A program made the translations under genes and the position numbers. 53,417 bases of DNA, taken from NCBI GenBank assembly GCA_003225295.1, contig QHYZ01000077.1, positions 1 to 53,417 on the forward strand. The letters are read 5' to 3'. The notes beneath the pieces are model-generated. The model was not told the DNA's origin, did not search any database, and was given only the letters and a program-made list of their open reading frames with translations. The stretch is from Acidobacteriota bacterium. Lineage in GTDB: Bacteria > Acidobacteriota > Terriglobia > Acidiferrales > UBA7541. Positions 43,073 to 52,764 of the stretch are shown here, piece after piece. The number at the start of each line of letters is the position of its first letter. The stretch's first letter is position 1.

Positions 43073-45256
43073 CTATTGCAAAACAAACGTGGTTACTTCC
43101 TCGGCCGTCTCAGCGCCCTGCATGGCATTGAATCGGATCGCATATTCACCCGGCTCGAGCGAGGCGACCGCCACGGTAGCCACGTACTGAATCCGCCCGT
43201 CTTTGTCTGGCTGGCCAAGCTCTGGCGAGCCGCTCCCCAATACCTGGCCGTTTCTGCTGAACTGCATGGACAAGCGGGGAGCCTGAGAGGAGTTTTTGTC
43301 GGGATAGATCACCACGTAAAACGATACGCTGGAATTGCCTGCCTTGCTGACGGTCGGATTGAGCGTCGGCGAAACCACACGGCTCCCAATCACCAGCGGA
43401 TCAGACTGGTCCGTAGAGGCCTCTTTGTCTTTCATATTTCGAACAACACTGACGCTGCTAATGGACAGGGCAGAAGAGGGCGGCGGCATCATCAGACTAT
43501 TTTTTCGAGCGCTAATTCGGTTTCCTTCGCCGTCGAGCACTGCCGTTTCCAGCGTGTAGTGCCCAGGTGGCAAATCGAAGTGTTCTGTGTAAATGAAGTG
43601 TCCTGCCGTAAGCGCATCTCGCTCCGCGTTCGGCACGTGGAAGGGGATGTCGTTTCCAAACTTCTTAATCACTTCACCGCTTCCTTTTTTCACCAGAGCG
43701 ACGTAGGACAGCCGGCCTTCCGACTGATCATTACCCTTCTTCTGAAAGGTCAAATTGGCGAGTGGCACATCCAGCACCAGATCGCACACGGATTGGTTCT
43801 GCGCACCCCGGAAGTGTAAAGCCATAGACTGATATCCAAACGTCTTTGGCAGCTCCGCTGAACTCAAAGCGGTCAGAAGAGGAACCTCGAAGGCGCGCAG
43901 CAAGTTGCCTTGACCGGCGAGTGCGGGAGGCAGAGCGATGTATCCAGATCGCGATTGCACGCGCAAATCGCTCGAATTCATTTTTATGGCGATTTTGCGG
44001 AACGAGCCGTCGTAGCTTTTGATCTCCGGCACATACCCGATCTCGTAATAGGTTTGAATATCCTCGGCGAGTTTACGAAGCGGCGTCCCTACGTCATTCG
44101 TGTTGGCGATCAGCATTCCTCCAGTAGATTCTGCAAGATTCGCCAATGTGTTTTGCGTGTTCGCACGCGTACTCTCAATGCTGGTGTCAAAGAGCTTAGC
44201 TTCGTCGGGTCTGACGGCTTGGCTACCGTCATTGGCCATTTGGTCTTGCGAGGCTCGCGCTGCTCTGTTCAGCGTGTTCATTGCACCGGAACTGGCGCTA
44301 CCGGTTGTCAAACCACGAGCGTCGACCGCGTAGAAACTGACGTTCGAACGGTTGGCCACGCTGATAACGCTCTTGAATGGTTCTTCCATTCCCTGAGGTA
44401 TCACGAAACCACCTTCTCTAAAATAAAGTATGGTTTTCCGTCCCGGCAGGCGGTACTGCTCCTTCACAGCGTCGAGCAAGGCGTAGATGTTCACCCGGCC
44501 GGCTTCCTTCACCCCGCTGCTTTGTTGACTTTCGAGCATTTGCAGCACCATTTGGGCCATCGCCATGTTGACCAGCCCGGCGACGTCCGGCGCCCGCCCC
44601 TGCGCCTGCGCGGCGTTGGTGGCATTCTGGTTGTCGATTTGCCCTTGGATGGACTGCGCTCCGCTCGAGTCCGGACCTACCATTTGCTCCAATTGTTTTT
44701 GAACTATCGCTGTATCAGAGGAGAAATCCGTATTCTCGCTTCGAGTGGCACGGTCGATGGCCTTACGCAATAGGCCTGGATCATTGGTGAATGACTGAAG
44801 AACTTCGAGCTTTCGATCGATGGTCATGACGGACATGTAAACGTTTTGCGGGAGGTCGCCCTTCAAGAGACCGAGGGCCGCGTCATGGGCGAGCCGCCGG
44901 GCGTCATTGTTCCAGCATTGAAAAATCATCGTCACCAGGCGAATCTGACGGAGCGGATCGAGTTGCATCCGCGAACCGCCTGCGGCCACAGCTTCACCGC
45001 CTTGGACGAGGCGAAACGCCATGATTTTCTTTTGTTCGCCGTTGTCGAATATCTGGAAATCTTCAGGCTTGAGGTTGTTAACGGTGTGCCCTTTCTTGTC
45101 GCGAACCACGACATCCAGCAGGACTTCCTCGCTGGTTGTCCGCACAGCGGCGCCTTGCGGCGGTGCAGTTGCGTTTTGCTGGGCGTAACCAGCCGGCAAA
45201 AGAAACAACGCGATTGCCGCGAGCCAAAAGCACATGAGTCTTGGAGAATTTTTCAT
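43073..45256 (-). CDS. VWFA-related acidobacterial-domain protein
   Basis: A 727-residue exported protein of the acidobacterial VWFA-related family. Signal peptide (MCFWLAAIALFLLPAGYAQ), then the signature opening VLLDVVVRDKKGHTVNNLKP and EDFQIFDNGEQKKI. The von Willebrand A-like part has QIRLVTMIFQCWNNDARRLA, GRKTILYFREGGFVIP and SFYAVDARGL; its metal-site DxSxS motif is not preserved in a normal form. The C-terminal half is beta-rich (GHYTLETAVLDGEGNRISA). The family is almost confined to acidobacteria and has no known function; an envelope or adhesion role is a guess. It follows the cytochrome gene by 50 bases. Confidence 0.88.
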   Translation of the reverse strand: MKNSPRLMCFWLAAIALFLLPAGYAQQNATAPPQGAAVRTTSEEVLLDVVVRDKKGHTVNNLKPEDFQIFDNGEQKKIMAFRLVQGGEAVAAGGSRMQLDPLRQIRLVTMIFQCWNNDARRLAHDAALGLLKGDLPQNVYMSVMTIDRKLEVLQSFTNDPGLLRKAIDRATRSENTDFSSDTAIVQKQLEQMVGPDSSGAQSIQGQIDNQNATNAAQAQGRAPDVAGLVNMAMAQMVLQMLESQQSSGVKEAGRVNIYALLDAVKEQYRLPGRKTILYFREGGFVIPQGMEEPFKSVISVANRSNVSFYAVDARGLTTGSASSGAMNTLNRAARASQDQMANDGSQAVRPDEAKLFDTSIESTRANTQNTLANLAESTGGMLIANTNDVGTPLRKLAEDIQTYYEIGYVPEIKSYDGSFRKIAIKMNSSDLRVQSRSGYIALPPALAGQGNLLRAFEVPLLTALSSAELPKTFGYQSMALHFRGAQNQSVCDLVLDVPLANLTFQKKGNDQSEGRLSYVALVKKGSGEVIKKFGNDIPFHVPNAERDALTAGHFIYTEHFDLPPGHYTLETAVLDGEGNRISARKNSLMMPPPSSALSISSVSVVRNMKDKEASTDQSDPLVIGSRVVSPTLNPTVSKAGNSSVSFYVVIYPDKNSSQAPRLSMQFSRNGQVLGSGSPELGQPDKDGRIQYVATVAVASLEPGEYAIRFNAMQGAETAEEVTTFVLQ

Positions 45257-45306
45257 TGTTCGTTTCCTTTTCCTAAGATCCTTATCGTTGAATCGTTATA
45301 ACCGCA

Positions 45307-46350
45307 CTAACCCGGATACTTTTCATTTGGCTTCACGATTCGAATTCGATGATCGGAAAACTTGTGGTGCGCCCCGGGCAACTCGAGTTTTGGCATGTGG
45401 CAGGTCACACATTTTTCTGTGGACACCGGACAAGGTTTCGCACCCAGTTTACCGCCGCCATGACAGGCTTGGCATTTCGCGTCGTAATCGACGAGTTTGC
45501 CGCTCACTTCGTGGTGCGGGTCATGGCACGCGAGGCAGCTAATTCGCGCGTCGTCCGCGTCGTAGCACCTGCTACCCGTCAGGCGGTAAGGCTGGAAGCG
45601 AATGTTTGTAATGCTCAGGTTACCCTGCAAGGCAATTTCTTCCCACGTCCGGTGACACTGTCCGCAGAAGTTAGACACTTGCTCCGCGGATAGTCCATGT
45701 AATTTGAACAAGTCCTTTGGTGCCTCTAGCTCGAGACTATTTAGCAGCTTCGCCGCCATGTGGGTCTCGGCGGATTCATGACAGCGCTCGCACTGCACTC
45801 CGGGAGTCATTTTGTCCAACGTGAGTTGTCTTCCAAAAGTCGCGTTTGTTGCGTGGCACCCGAAGCAGCGCAGTTTATCGTCGCGGCCCATGAGGCGCCC
45901 GGCAGCTTCGTTAATGTCCGATGGGGTAGACCCCTCGGAACCTAGAGTTGGAGCGAGGCCCTTCAGCTCGCTGAAATAGCTGACGCGGCTCTCATAGAAT
46001 TCACCGTCCTTCTCTAGGACGTAAGTTTGGCCAATTGCAGAACTGGCTCCCATCGCCCACCGGATGGGCATGGTCATGGTCTTGATTCCGTCGGAAACCG
46101 AATAACTGCTCTGTGCTCCCTTGCGCTCAATCTTGTAGGAGTATCTGCCAACCTTCGTGGTCAGAACGGGATGATCAATAAGAATCTTGCACTCTCCAAC
46201 CATTTCGAGCGCGTGCGCCATGGAAGTGGCCGGCTGAGACTTCGCCTGTGCGTGACACGGGGCGCACGCAGACACACCGCGCGAATCGGTTTGCGCCACG
46301 GCGGCTGCAGGAAGAACCAAACACAGAAGTTGCCGGCGCCATCTCATCAC
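45307..46350 (-). CDS. Seven-heme c-type cytochrome
   Basis: A 347-residue exported protein with seven CxxCH heme-binding motifs: CAPCH, CFGCH, CERCH, CGQCH, CLACH, CQACH and CVTCH. The N-terminus (RRQLLCLVLPAAAVAQ) is a signal peptide, placing it in the periplasm. The arrangement, with GVQCERCHESAETH and RISCLACHDPHHE, recalls the cytochrome c554/NrfB-like multiheme group often found beside TPR and CRTAC1-like proteins in acidobacteria. It should carry electrons, but donor and acceptor cannot be told. Its first four bases overlap the end of the upstream TPR gene, so the two are translated together. Confidence 0.9.
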   Translation of the reverse strand: MMRWRRQLLCLVLPAAAVAQTDSRGVSACAPCHAQAKSQPATSMAHALEMVGECKILIDHPVLTTKVGRYSYKIERKGAQSSYSVSDGIKTMTMPIRWAMGASSAIGQTYVLEKDGEFYESRVSYFSELKGLAPTLGSEGSTPSDINEAAGRLMGRDDKLRCFGCHATNATFGRQLTLDKMTPGVQCERCHESAETHMAAKLLNSLELEAPKDLFKLHGLSAEQVSNFCGQCHRTWEEIALQGNLSITNIRFQPYRLTGSRCYDADDARISCLACHDPHHEVSGKLVDYDAKCQACHGGGKLGAKPCPVSTEKCVTCHMPKLELPGAHHKFSDHRIRIVKPNEKYPG

Positions 46351-47501
46351 GGTTTGGAAACAGCGACTTCGTTCTGGCCTCTCAGCCGCAAAAACTCCTC
46401 CCGTTCTTTCGCCGCATCCGTCTTGCGGCCCGCCTTGGCGTAAGCGGTGCCCAAGGCAAAATGAACCTGGGGTTGCCAGGGAGCCAACCGCACCGCCGTC
46501 TCCAGCTCATGCGTCCCCCGCGGTACATCCAAGTCTCCTTCCGCCAGAACTTGCCCCAGGATGGCGTGAGCCGCAAAGTAGTTGGGGCTTGCTTCGACAG
46601 CTCTCTCGGCGTAGGGCAGTGCCGTTTGGTATTCACCACGTTTCAAGTACTCCGCTGCAATACTTACGAGCGCTTGCGGGTGCTCGGGCGAAATCGCCAG
46701 TTCAGCGTTCCATTCTTCCAATGCTTTGTCGGAGTCGTTCGCCAGCACCATCGTGCCGGAGATGTAATGAATTTGCGGCGTGTTCGTGTATTTGCGCAGC
46801 AACTCCAACCGATCCCGCTCCGCTTCCGCAGCTCGCCTTGCGGCGGAGTCGCACGTCGCATGTCCGACATCCAGGACTAGTTCGCGCTCGAGCGGTGGGA
46901 GTTCGTTGGGCAGCAGCGGCTTGCGAAGCGCGGCCAGCCCCATCGCTTCGGTGAATTGCGGCGTATCCTTGCCTTGCCTCGCAAAATCGCCAATGATTTT
47001 TACGGCGAATTCGAAACGCCCCGAGCGTATCAGCAAAAGAGCAAGATGGTATCTGGAAACATCATAAAAACCTTGCTCGGTCGGAATCTTAAGCTGATCA
47101 GCCTTCTCCAGATGGGCCAACGCGCTATCAAAATCTTTTGTCTCGAATTCACATAAGCCCAGCATCGCCCATCCCAAGGCCATTTCGGGCTTCAGGCCCG
47201 TCAGATGGCGGAAGGCAGCTCTCCCATCGGGGTATTGATCCGCCTCGTAGTAAAGCATTCCCAGATACCACCAGCCCTCCGCGAATCCTGGCCTCATGCG
47301 AACCACTTGCTTGTATAGCCGCATGGCTTCGTCGGTTTGATCAGCCGCCCGGGCAGCATCCGCCTTCTTAACCAGCGCGTCGAAGCTGGAAGCACTCGTC
47401 GTCCCCGCTGCCCTCCCTGGGGAAGCGCTCTTCGTTTGCGCCACGGCATCGCAAGCCGCAAAAAGGGCAACGAAGATAAGGCCCAACGTCAGCCGTTTCA
47501 T
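46347..47501 (-). CDS. TPR-repeat protein, exported
   Basis: A 384-residue protein with a signal sequence (MKRLTLGLIFVALFAACDAVAQ; FAAC could serve as a lipobox) and about eight tetratricopeptide repeats, for example EAMRLYKQVVRMRPGFAEGW, FDSALAHLEKADQLKIPTEQ and YQTALPYAERAVEASPNYFA. Probably a periplasmic scaffold. Four-base overlaps tie it to the TPR gene upstream (47498-47501) and the cytochrome gene downstream. Confidence 0.88.
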   Translation of the reverse strand: MKRLTLGLIFVALFAACDAVAQTKSASPGRAAGTTSASSFDALVKKADAARAADQTDEAMRLYKQVVRMRPGFAEGWWYLGMLYYEADQYPDGRAAFRHLTGLKPEMALGWAMLGLCEFETKDFDSALAHLEKADQLKIPTEQGFYDVSRYHLALLLIRSGRFEFAVKIIGDFARQGKDTPQFTEAMGLAALRKPLLPNELPPLERELVLDVGHATCDSAARRAAEAERDRLELLRKYTNTPQIHYISGTMVLANDSDKALEEWNAELAISPEHPQALVSIAAEYLKRGEYQTALPYAERAVEASPNYFAAHAILGQVLAEGDLDVPRGTHELETAVRLAPWQPQVHFALGTAYAKAGRKTDAAKEREEFLRLRGQNEVAVSKP

Positions 47502-48661
47502 TGCGTGTTCTTTACCCCTTTTTCGTTCGCCTGTTTCTCGGCGTTCAGTTTTTCCACGATGGCGCGTTCCCGGTCCCCGTCGGCTTTCCTCTTTTCGCGA
47601 TAGTAGGCCGTCGCCAGCGACACGTGCGCCTCCGTAAAATTTGGCGCTTCCGCAACTAGCGATTCAAGGTGAGCGCGCGCTTCCTCCACATGCCCGACAG
47701 ACAATTCAATGGAGGCCATCTGATACCTTACCCCCACGTCGCCGGGCCGTATCTCCAGCGCGTGGCGGATGTACTTCAGCGCCTCGTCGAATTTTTCGTC
47801 CTTGCGCAGTAGCACACCCATTCTCAAGGTCGCATCGAAGTTGTTCGGATCATCCCGCAGAGCGTGCACGAAAGCTTCCTGCGCGCCGGCTTGGTCTCCC
47901 GTGGAGAGCAACGCGGTGCCGTAGTAGGCGTACACCTCCGGAAGATTGGGATTCAGCTCCACGGCTCTTTGCAAATCCGTCAGCGCCCCCGAGAAATCGT
48001 TCACCATCAGCTTCGTCGTTCCCAAGAGAAGCCGCGCCTCCGCGGAATCGCCGTTTTTCAGGATCCTGTCGATCAGAACCTGTCCCTTTTCGGCCTGTCC
48101 GTCGCGAACCAGCGCAGTGCCAAGCATGTACACGATCGCCAAATCGTCCCCGTTCGTTCGGTGCGTCGGGGTCAACAGCTCGATCACCTTCTTGTTTTCC
48201 CCCAGCCGCAGATCGCAATCCGCCTCAAGCATCGTTGGCCGCAGGTCGCCCGGCATCTCTGCGCGCACGTTTTTCAGCTCTGCAACAGCGAGAGAGAGCT
48301 TGGCGGTCTTGTAATAGGCCAGGGCCAGGTTCAACCGGGCCTGTGGGAGCGATTTCAGTTGCAGCGCGCGTTTATACTCGGCGATGGCCTCTTCGTAACG
48401 CCCTGCGCCAGCCAACGCCGCTCCCAGGTCTGATCGAACCGGCGCGACGTCTGGATACTTTTCCAGGAATAAACGGTAGTCTTCAATGGCCTGCGCGAAC
48501 TGGCCGGCCCTGTGAAGCGACGCTGCTTCCTTTAAGATCTCTCCGGGAGCCCGCTGCGTTTGGCCGGTCAGGATGCTTGCGAACAACGCAAAAAAAGTAA
48601 AGCCGTACAGCACTCGCCGCGTCACACACACCACTAAGCGCGAAGCTGAACGGCTTCCCAT
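47498..48661 (-). CDS. TPR-repeat protein, exported
   Basis: A 387-residue protein with an N-terminal hydrophobic segment (YGFTFFALFASILTG) and about nine tetratricopeptide repeats, for example GQFAQAIEDYRLFLEKYPDV, RYEEAIAEYKRALQLKS and FDEALKYIRHALEIRPGDVG. It differs from the following TPR protein in repeat composition, so the two are not a recent duplication. It stands 66 bases after the TonB receptor gene and overlaps the next gene by four bases. Confidence 0.88.
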   Translation of the reverse strand: MGSRSASRLVVCVTRRVLYGFTFFALFASILTGQTQRAPGEILKEAASLHRAGQFAQAIEDYRLFLEKYPDVAPVRSDLGAALAGAGRYEEAIAEYKRALQLKSLPQARLNLALAYYKTAKLSLAVAELKNVRAEMPGDLRPTMLEADCDLRLGENKKVIELLTPTHRTNGDDLAIVYMLGTALVRDGQAEKGQVLIDRILKNGDSAEARLLLGTTKLMVNDFSGALTDLQRAVELNPNLPEVYAYYGTALLSTGDQAGAQEAFVHALRDDPNNFDATLRMGVLLRKDEKFDEALKYIRHALEIRPGDVGVRYQMASIELSVGHVEEARAHLESLVAEAPNFTEAHVSLATAYYREKRKADGDRERAIVEKLNAEKQANEKGVKNTQ

Positions 48662-48727
48662 TTCTCGGCCCTAGAACAGTATAGCGGAGCGTCCGCCCAA
48701 GAGTAGGTGGGCGCTGCGCGGGGAAAA

Positions 48728-51700
48728 CTAGAAGTAGTACTTCAACGCGAGCTGGATGATGCGATTGCCCACCTTGATTGGCGCCACGCCAAAACTTGAG
48801 TTGCTCTGCACCTGACTGCCCGGAGTCGCACCCGGTGCGAAGTTAAGGAACAAATTGCTTGCACCCACGCCGCTCCCCGTGAAGCTCCACATAGGATGGT
48901 TCATGAAGTTATAGGCAGAGAAGCGGAACTGAAACTTCTTGCTTTCTCCCATTTGGAAATTCTTGAAGAGCGACAGGTCGCTCGTCCAGTTCCAGGGCCC
49001 AAAGAACTCAGGCAGCACGATCGGCCCGTTCTTGCCGGGCACCGTGGGAATCGCGAAGCAGTTCCCGTTCAGCCACTGGTGCGGACCCAAATTCTTGGTA
49101 GGATCGCAGGTTAGTATCGGCATCAACGGAATCTGGTCCGTGCCATTGATTGACAAGTTTGTGATTGTTGAGTTGAATGAGTTCTGTACCTTCAAGCTGG
49201 ACGAAATATTGCCGCTGGCATTGAAGCCCGGGTTCGAGCCGTTGGAATTCCCCGTGAGATTGACGCCGCTCTGTACGGATGTGATGCCCGACAACTGCCA
49301 CCCGTTGACGACGCCAGCCAACGCCTTGCTGTTGTGTATCGGTTTCGGCAGTTCGATGGAATACGCTGCGTTAAATAGATGGCGGCGATCGAAAGGCTCC
49401 GCGCCGTAGTCGTTCTGTAAGTTCACCTGATCCAAACCCACAGTACCAAGTGATTTACTAAAAGTGTAATTAACGGAAATGTCGAAATATCCTTTTTGGC
49501 GGACCCAACTCACCTGCATCGAGTTGTAGTTTGAGGACAGATTGTGATTGGCCACACTGATTATTTGATAGATCGGAAATGGGCCGAATTTGTATTCGCC
49601 ACCGTTGTTCAATGTGGATGGATCAATGGGCTTCCCGCTACTGTCGACAACATCAGGTTGATAAAGCCGACCGGCCGGAATGACGTTGGCGTTGGTTCCC
49701 ACGCCGTTTTGGTTCAACCCATACTTGCTCTGGTTTCCCACATAAGACACTTCGAGCAGCGAAGAGAAGAACGGCAGCCGCTGCGAGATGCTAAAGCTGT
49801 AGCTTGTAGTCAGGGGGCTATTGTCGTCCATGCCGCTAACGGCACCGGTGTTGAAAGGTTGCGTCGCGGCCGTGGTTGCCATGATTTGCGTAAACGTCAT
49901 GGCATTTCCAAAGCTAGGATCCTGCACACCGGCAGGTTGGTCGAGACCCTGCGTAAACTGGGCGTTGTGATAATAGAATTGGCCCCAGCCGCCCCGCAGG
50001 ACAGTCTTACCCGTGCCGAAAAGGTCGTAGGCCAAGCCGAACCGCGGCGCATAGTAAAATACACGATTAGGAAACCCCGAAAGCGCTACTTTGCTGTCCT
50101 TCTGGTGCCAATCAAAGCCAGTACCGGCAATCTGCGGCGAACCAGGAACGTACAGGGCCGGATTCCAAATGGCGAAGCCGATACCTTGCCGGTCGTACCA
50201 CCCGCCCAGATGTGACGCGCGGAGACCGTAATCTACGGTCAAGCGTTTGGTCACTTTCCAACTATCCATAGCGAAGAACTCGATCGCCTTGTAGGCCTCA
50301 TTGTGCAAGACATTCTTGTTCTGTTGTTCGTATTGATCAGCATAGCCTCTAATCAGGTCGGCGTACGGATTGCCCGTGGGGCCGGCCCAGCTGGCCTCCA
50401 CGATTCGCCCGTTTGAGTCGCCGTTGCTCGGTTGATTGTTGATCACGTACTCGTAGTAGGCGCCAAACTTTGCCGTATGCGTGCCCCAAACCTTTGAGAC
50501 GTTGTCACTGAACGACGGGAGGTGCTTCTTCGCAAAAAGGCCCTCGGAACCACCGAGCTCAAAACCGCCCGGATTCAAAATGGTGGCCATTTCGCCACCC
50601 CAACTGGTCAGGGAAGGAATCTGGTCGACGTTGTTACTAGGAGAGAGGCCAGTGAAGGGAATATTCAGAGCCTTCTTGCTGACCTTGCTGGCATTCTGGA
50701 ACACGTTCGGGAAGTCGATGTAGGTGTAACCGAACACGAATTCGTTGGATAGCGTGGAGTTGAACACGTGCGTCAGGCTCGTCGAGATCGAGTCGGATTT
50801 GTTCTTTCCTAGAACCGGCGTGGGGTAAGGCACTTGCGCGGAGTTTCTCCACCACAGGCCAATCGGGAACTGTTGCGTCTCTTTCTGCAGGTTGTAGCGA
50901 ACGTACAGCTTTGTGTTATCGCTGATGCTGTAGTCGACTCGAGACAGCCACTGCCAGGAGTTTTGGTCGAAGGCAATTTCTTTGATGTAGTTGTCGCCAT
51001 TGTTCAGGTTCGGGTCGGCGTTTGGCAGGGGGAAAATATTCATCAGCGCCTGCCCGCTTGGATCAATATGATCCGCGGGGATTACATGGTTGGCAGGCGT
51101 TGGATCATTGCAGACGTTGTTGACTGTTGGAGAAAGGCAAGGACCCAACTGCGAGGGGGGCCCGCCACTTGCAGTCTTCGTGCCCAGTTGCGCCAGTTCC
51201 GCTGGGCTAAAATCACCGTTTCGCATTCCAGCCGTCGGCACCGTGGCACCCAAGAGCCCGGTGTCAAGCGTCTGGTAGTAATACTCGAAGCCGCTAAAAA
51301 AGAACAGTTTGTCGCGCTTTCGGTTGAAATCCGTCTTGGGAAGAAGGACGGGACCGCTGATGTTGCCGCCTGGAAAGAAAAACTTGTTCGCGGGCTTAGG
51401 CGTAACCGGGACCGTAGAGTTATTAACCCACCGATTCGCGTTCAACGCGTAATCGCGCGCGCTGAAGTACGCTTCTCCATGAAAATCATGCCCGCCTGCT
51501 TTGGCGATTGAATTGATGACCACGGGACCTTTGGCGTTCTCGGCGCTGAAGTTCGAGGTCAGCACTTTGAACTCCTGGATCATATCTGTGTTTGGGTTGA
51601 CCGGCGTCGCGCAGTTGCAACCCGGGTCAGAGACATGGGCCCCGTCCGCCGTGATGTCCACGTTGCCTGTGCCAACGCCGTTGGCTACGTACGCGCCGTT

Positions 51701-52300
51701 CAGCGGGCTCTGACTGCCACCATCGCCGTTTCCGTTGATTCCAATCACTTCGCCGGAGAAATCTGTTCCGCTCTTGAGCGGGTCACCGTTATTGCGCGGA
51801 GCAAACCCCGGCAGGATCTTGATGAACTCCGCCGCGTTGCGGCCAACGATACTGAAGTCCTGCAACTGCTTTTCGGTGAGCGTCACGGACTTTTCGCCGG
51901 AATCCGTAGCAATGATCTGGTCGGCGACTCCTTCGACCTTAACTTCCGTCGTGGCGGCTCCGATCGCCAGCTTAATGGGGAAACTCAGGCTTGCCGCGCC
52001 AGTGACTGCGATACCTTCCGTTACCGTCTTCTGAAAGCCGCCAGCCTCTACCGTCAAGGTGTACGCACCCGTCGGCACGGATGAAAAGGAATAGTATCCG
52101 TCGGAGTTCGTGGCGCCTCTCCGAGCGTCTCCGGAAGAGACGTTCTTAAGAGTCACATTGGCATTGGCCACAACCGCTCCGGACGGATCGTAAACCGTTC
52201 CGGTGATCGTGCCGTAGATAGATTGTGCCTGCAGCACCCCTACGGCGAGGAGAATCCAGCAGGACAGGACAACCAAAGAGGAGATGAAACGCTTACCCAC
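48728..52300 (-). CDS. Oar-like TonB-dependent receptor, second copy
   Basis: A 1190-residue outer-membrane receptor: signal peptide (VVLSCWILLAVGVLQAQ), carboxypeptidase regulatory-like domain (SIYGTITGTVYDPSGAVVAN, GYYSFSSVPTGAYTLTVEAG), plug region (LQDFSIVGRNAAEFIKILPG) and a large beta-barrel ending in FRFSAYNFMNHPMW and the final LALKYYF. GTG 52300 begins the signal peptide. No carbohydrate-active enzyme lies nearby, so the ligand is open. It heads the minus-strand cluster with two TPR proteins, the cytochrome, the VWFA protein and the CRTAC1-like protein. Confidence 0.92.
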   Translation of the reverse strand: MGKRFISSLVVLSCWILLAVGVLQAQSIYGTITGTVYDPSGAVVANANVTLKNVSSGDARRGATNSDGYYSFSSVPTGAYTLTVEAGGFQKTVTEGIAVTGAASLSFPIKLAIGAATTEVKVEGVADQIIATDSGEKSVTLTEKQLQDFSIVGRNAAEFIKILPGFAPRNNGDPLKSGTDFSGEVIGINGNGDGGSQSPLNGAYVANGVGTGNVDITADGAHVSDPGCNCATPVNPNTDMIQEFKVLTSNFSAENAKGPVVINSIAKAGGHDFHGEAYFSARDYALNANRWVNNSTVPVTPKPANKFFFPGGNISGPVLLPKTDFNRKRDKLFFFSGFEYYYQTLDTGLLGATVPTAGMRNGDFSPAELAQLGTKTASGGPPSQLGPCLSPTVNNVCNDPTPANHVIPADHIDPSGQALMNIFPLPNADPNLNNGDNYIKEIAFDQNSWQWLSRVDYSISDNTKLYVRYNLQKETQQFPIGLWWRNSAQVPYPTPVLGKNKSDSISTSLTHVFNSTLSNEFVFGYTYIDFPNVFQNASKVSKKALNIPFTGLSPSNNVDQIPSLTSWGGEMATILNPGGFELGGSEGLFAKKHLPSFSDNVSKVWGTHTAKFGAYYEYVINNQPSNGDSNGRIVEASWAGPTGNPYADLIRGYADQYEQQNKNVLHNEAYKAIEFFAMDSWKVTKRLTVDYGLRASHLGGWYDRQGIGFAIWNPALYVPGSPQIAGTGFDWHQKDSKVALSGFPNRVFYYAPRFGLAYDLFGTGKTVLRGGWGQFYYHNAQFTQGLDQPAGVQDPSFGNAMTFTQIMATTAATQPFNTGAVSGMDDNSPLTTSYSFSISQRLPFFSSLLEVSYVGNQSKYGLNQNGVGTNANVIPAGRLYQPDVVDSSGKPIDPSTLNNGGEYKFGPFPIYQIISVANHNLSSNYNSMQVSWVRQKGYFDISVNYTFSKSLGTVGLDQVNLQNDYGAEPFDRRHLFNAAYSIELPKPIHNSKALAGVVNGWQLSGITSVQSGVNLTGNSNGSNPGFNASGNISSSLKVQNSFNSTITNLSINGTDQIPLMPILTCDPTKNLGPHQWLNGNCFAIPTVPGKNGPIVLPEFFGPWNWTSDLSLFKNFQMGESKKFQFRFSAYNFMNHPMWSFTGSGVGASNLFLNFAPGATPGSQVQSNSSFGVAPIKVGNRIIQLALKYYF

Positions 52301-52764
52301 GAGGCCACCCCTTTCCTGAATAACGATCTTTTACTACAAGGGGAAATTCTGTTTGATAGCACTTAAATACTAGATACACGCCTTGTCAAGGAAAAATTGT
52401 TAACCTTAACGAACGGCCGCGATTATGGCCACCCGACAAGTGCTTTGAATCACTGGTGTTAGATCGATTTCCGGTCTTCCGGCAAATCCTCTTGCTTCAC
52501 CGATTCCTGCCTTTCATTCAATGAAATCGAGCAATGGGAAGCGCTACCCCCGAACCTTCCCAGTTGTGGGGCGAAGCCATCTTGGTCCTGCAACCGTATC
52601 AATACCTATGCCCGTCCTGGGCAAAAGATAGCCCAAGTCAGAGTTTATGAAGTCCAATCCAATGATCAAGTTGTACTTTTTTATGTGGAATAGGGCTAGT
52701 TCTCCCGCCAGACGTATCGTTGGGTTCGGTCCCCGAGGGGGCCGAACCCAAAATGGGGGAACCA
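52301..52764. other. Intergenic stretch with possible promoter and a strong hairpin
   Basis: On the minus strand TTGACA (52384-52389) with TTAAGT 17 bases further (52361-52366) is a possible promoter for the TonB receptor; the -10 match is weak. At 52722-52749 the arms GGGTTCGG and CCGAACCC form an eight-pair stem, extended by CCCC/GGGG after one unpaired T and G. It lies 15 bases before the recombinase start. No gene is seen. Confidence 0.45.
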
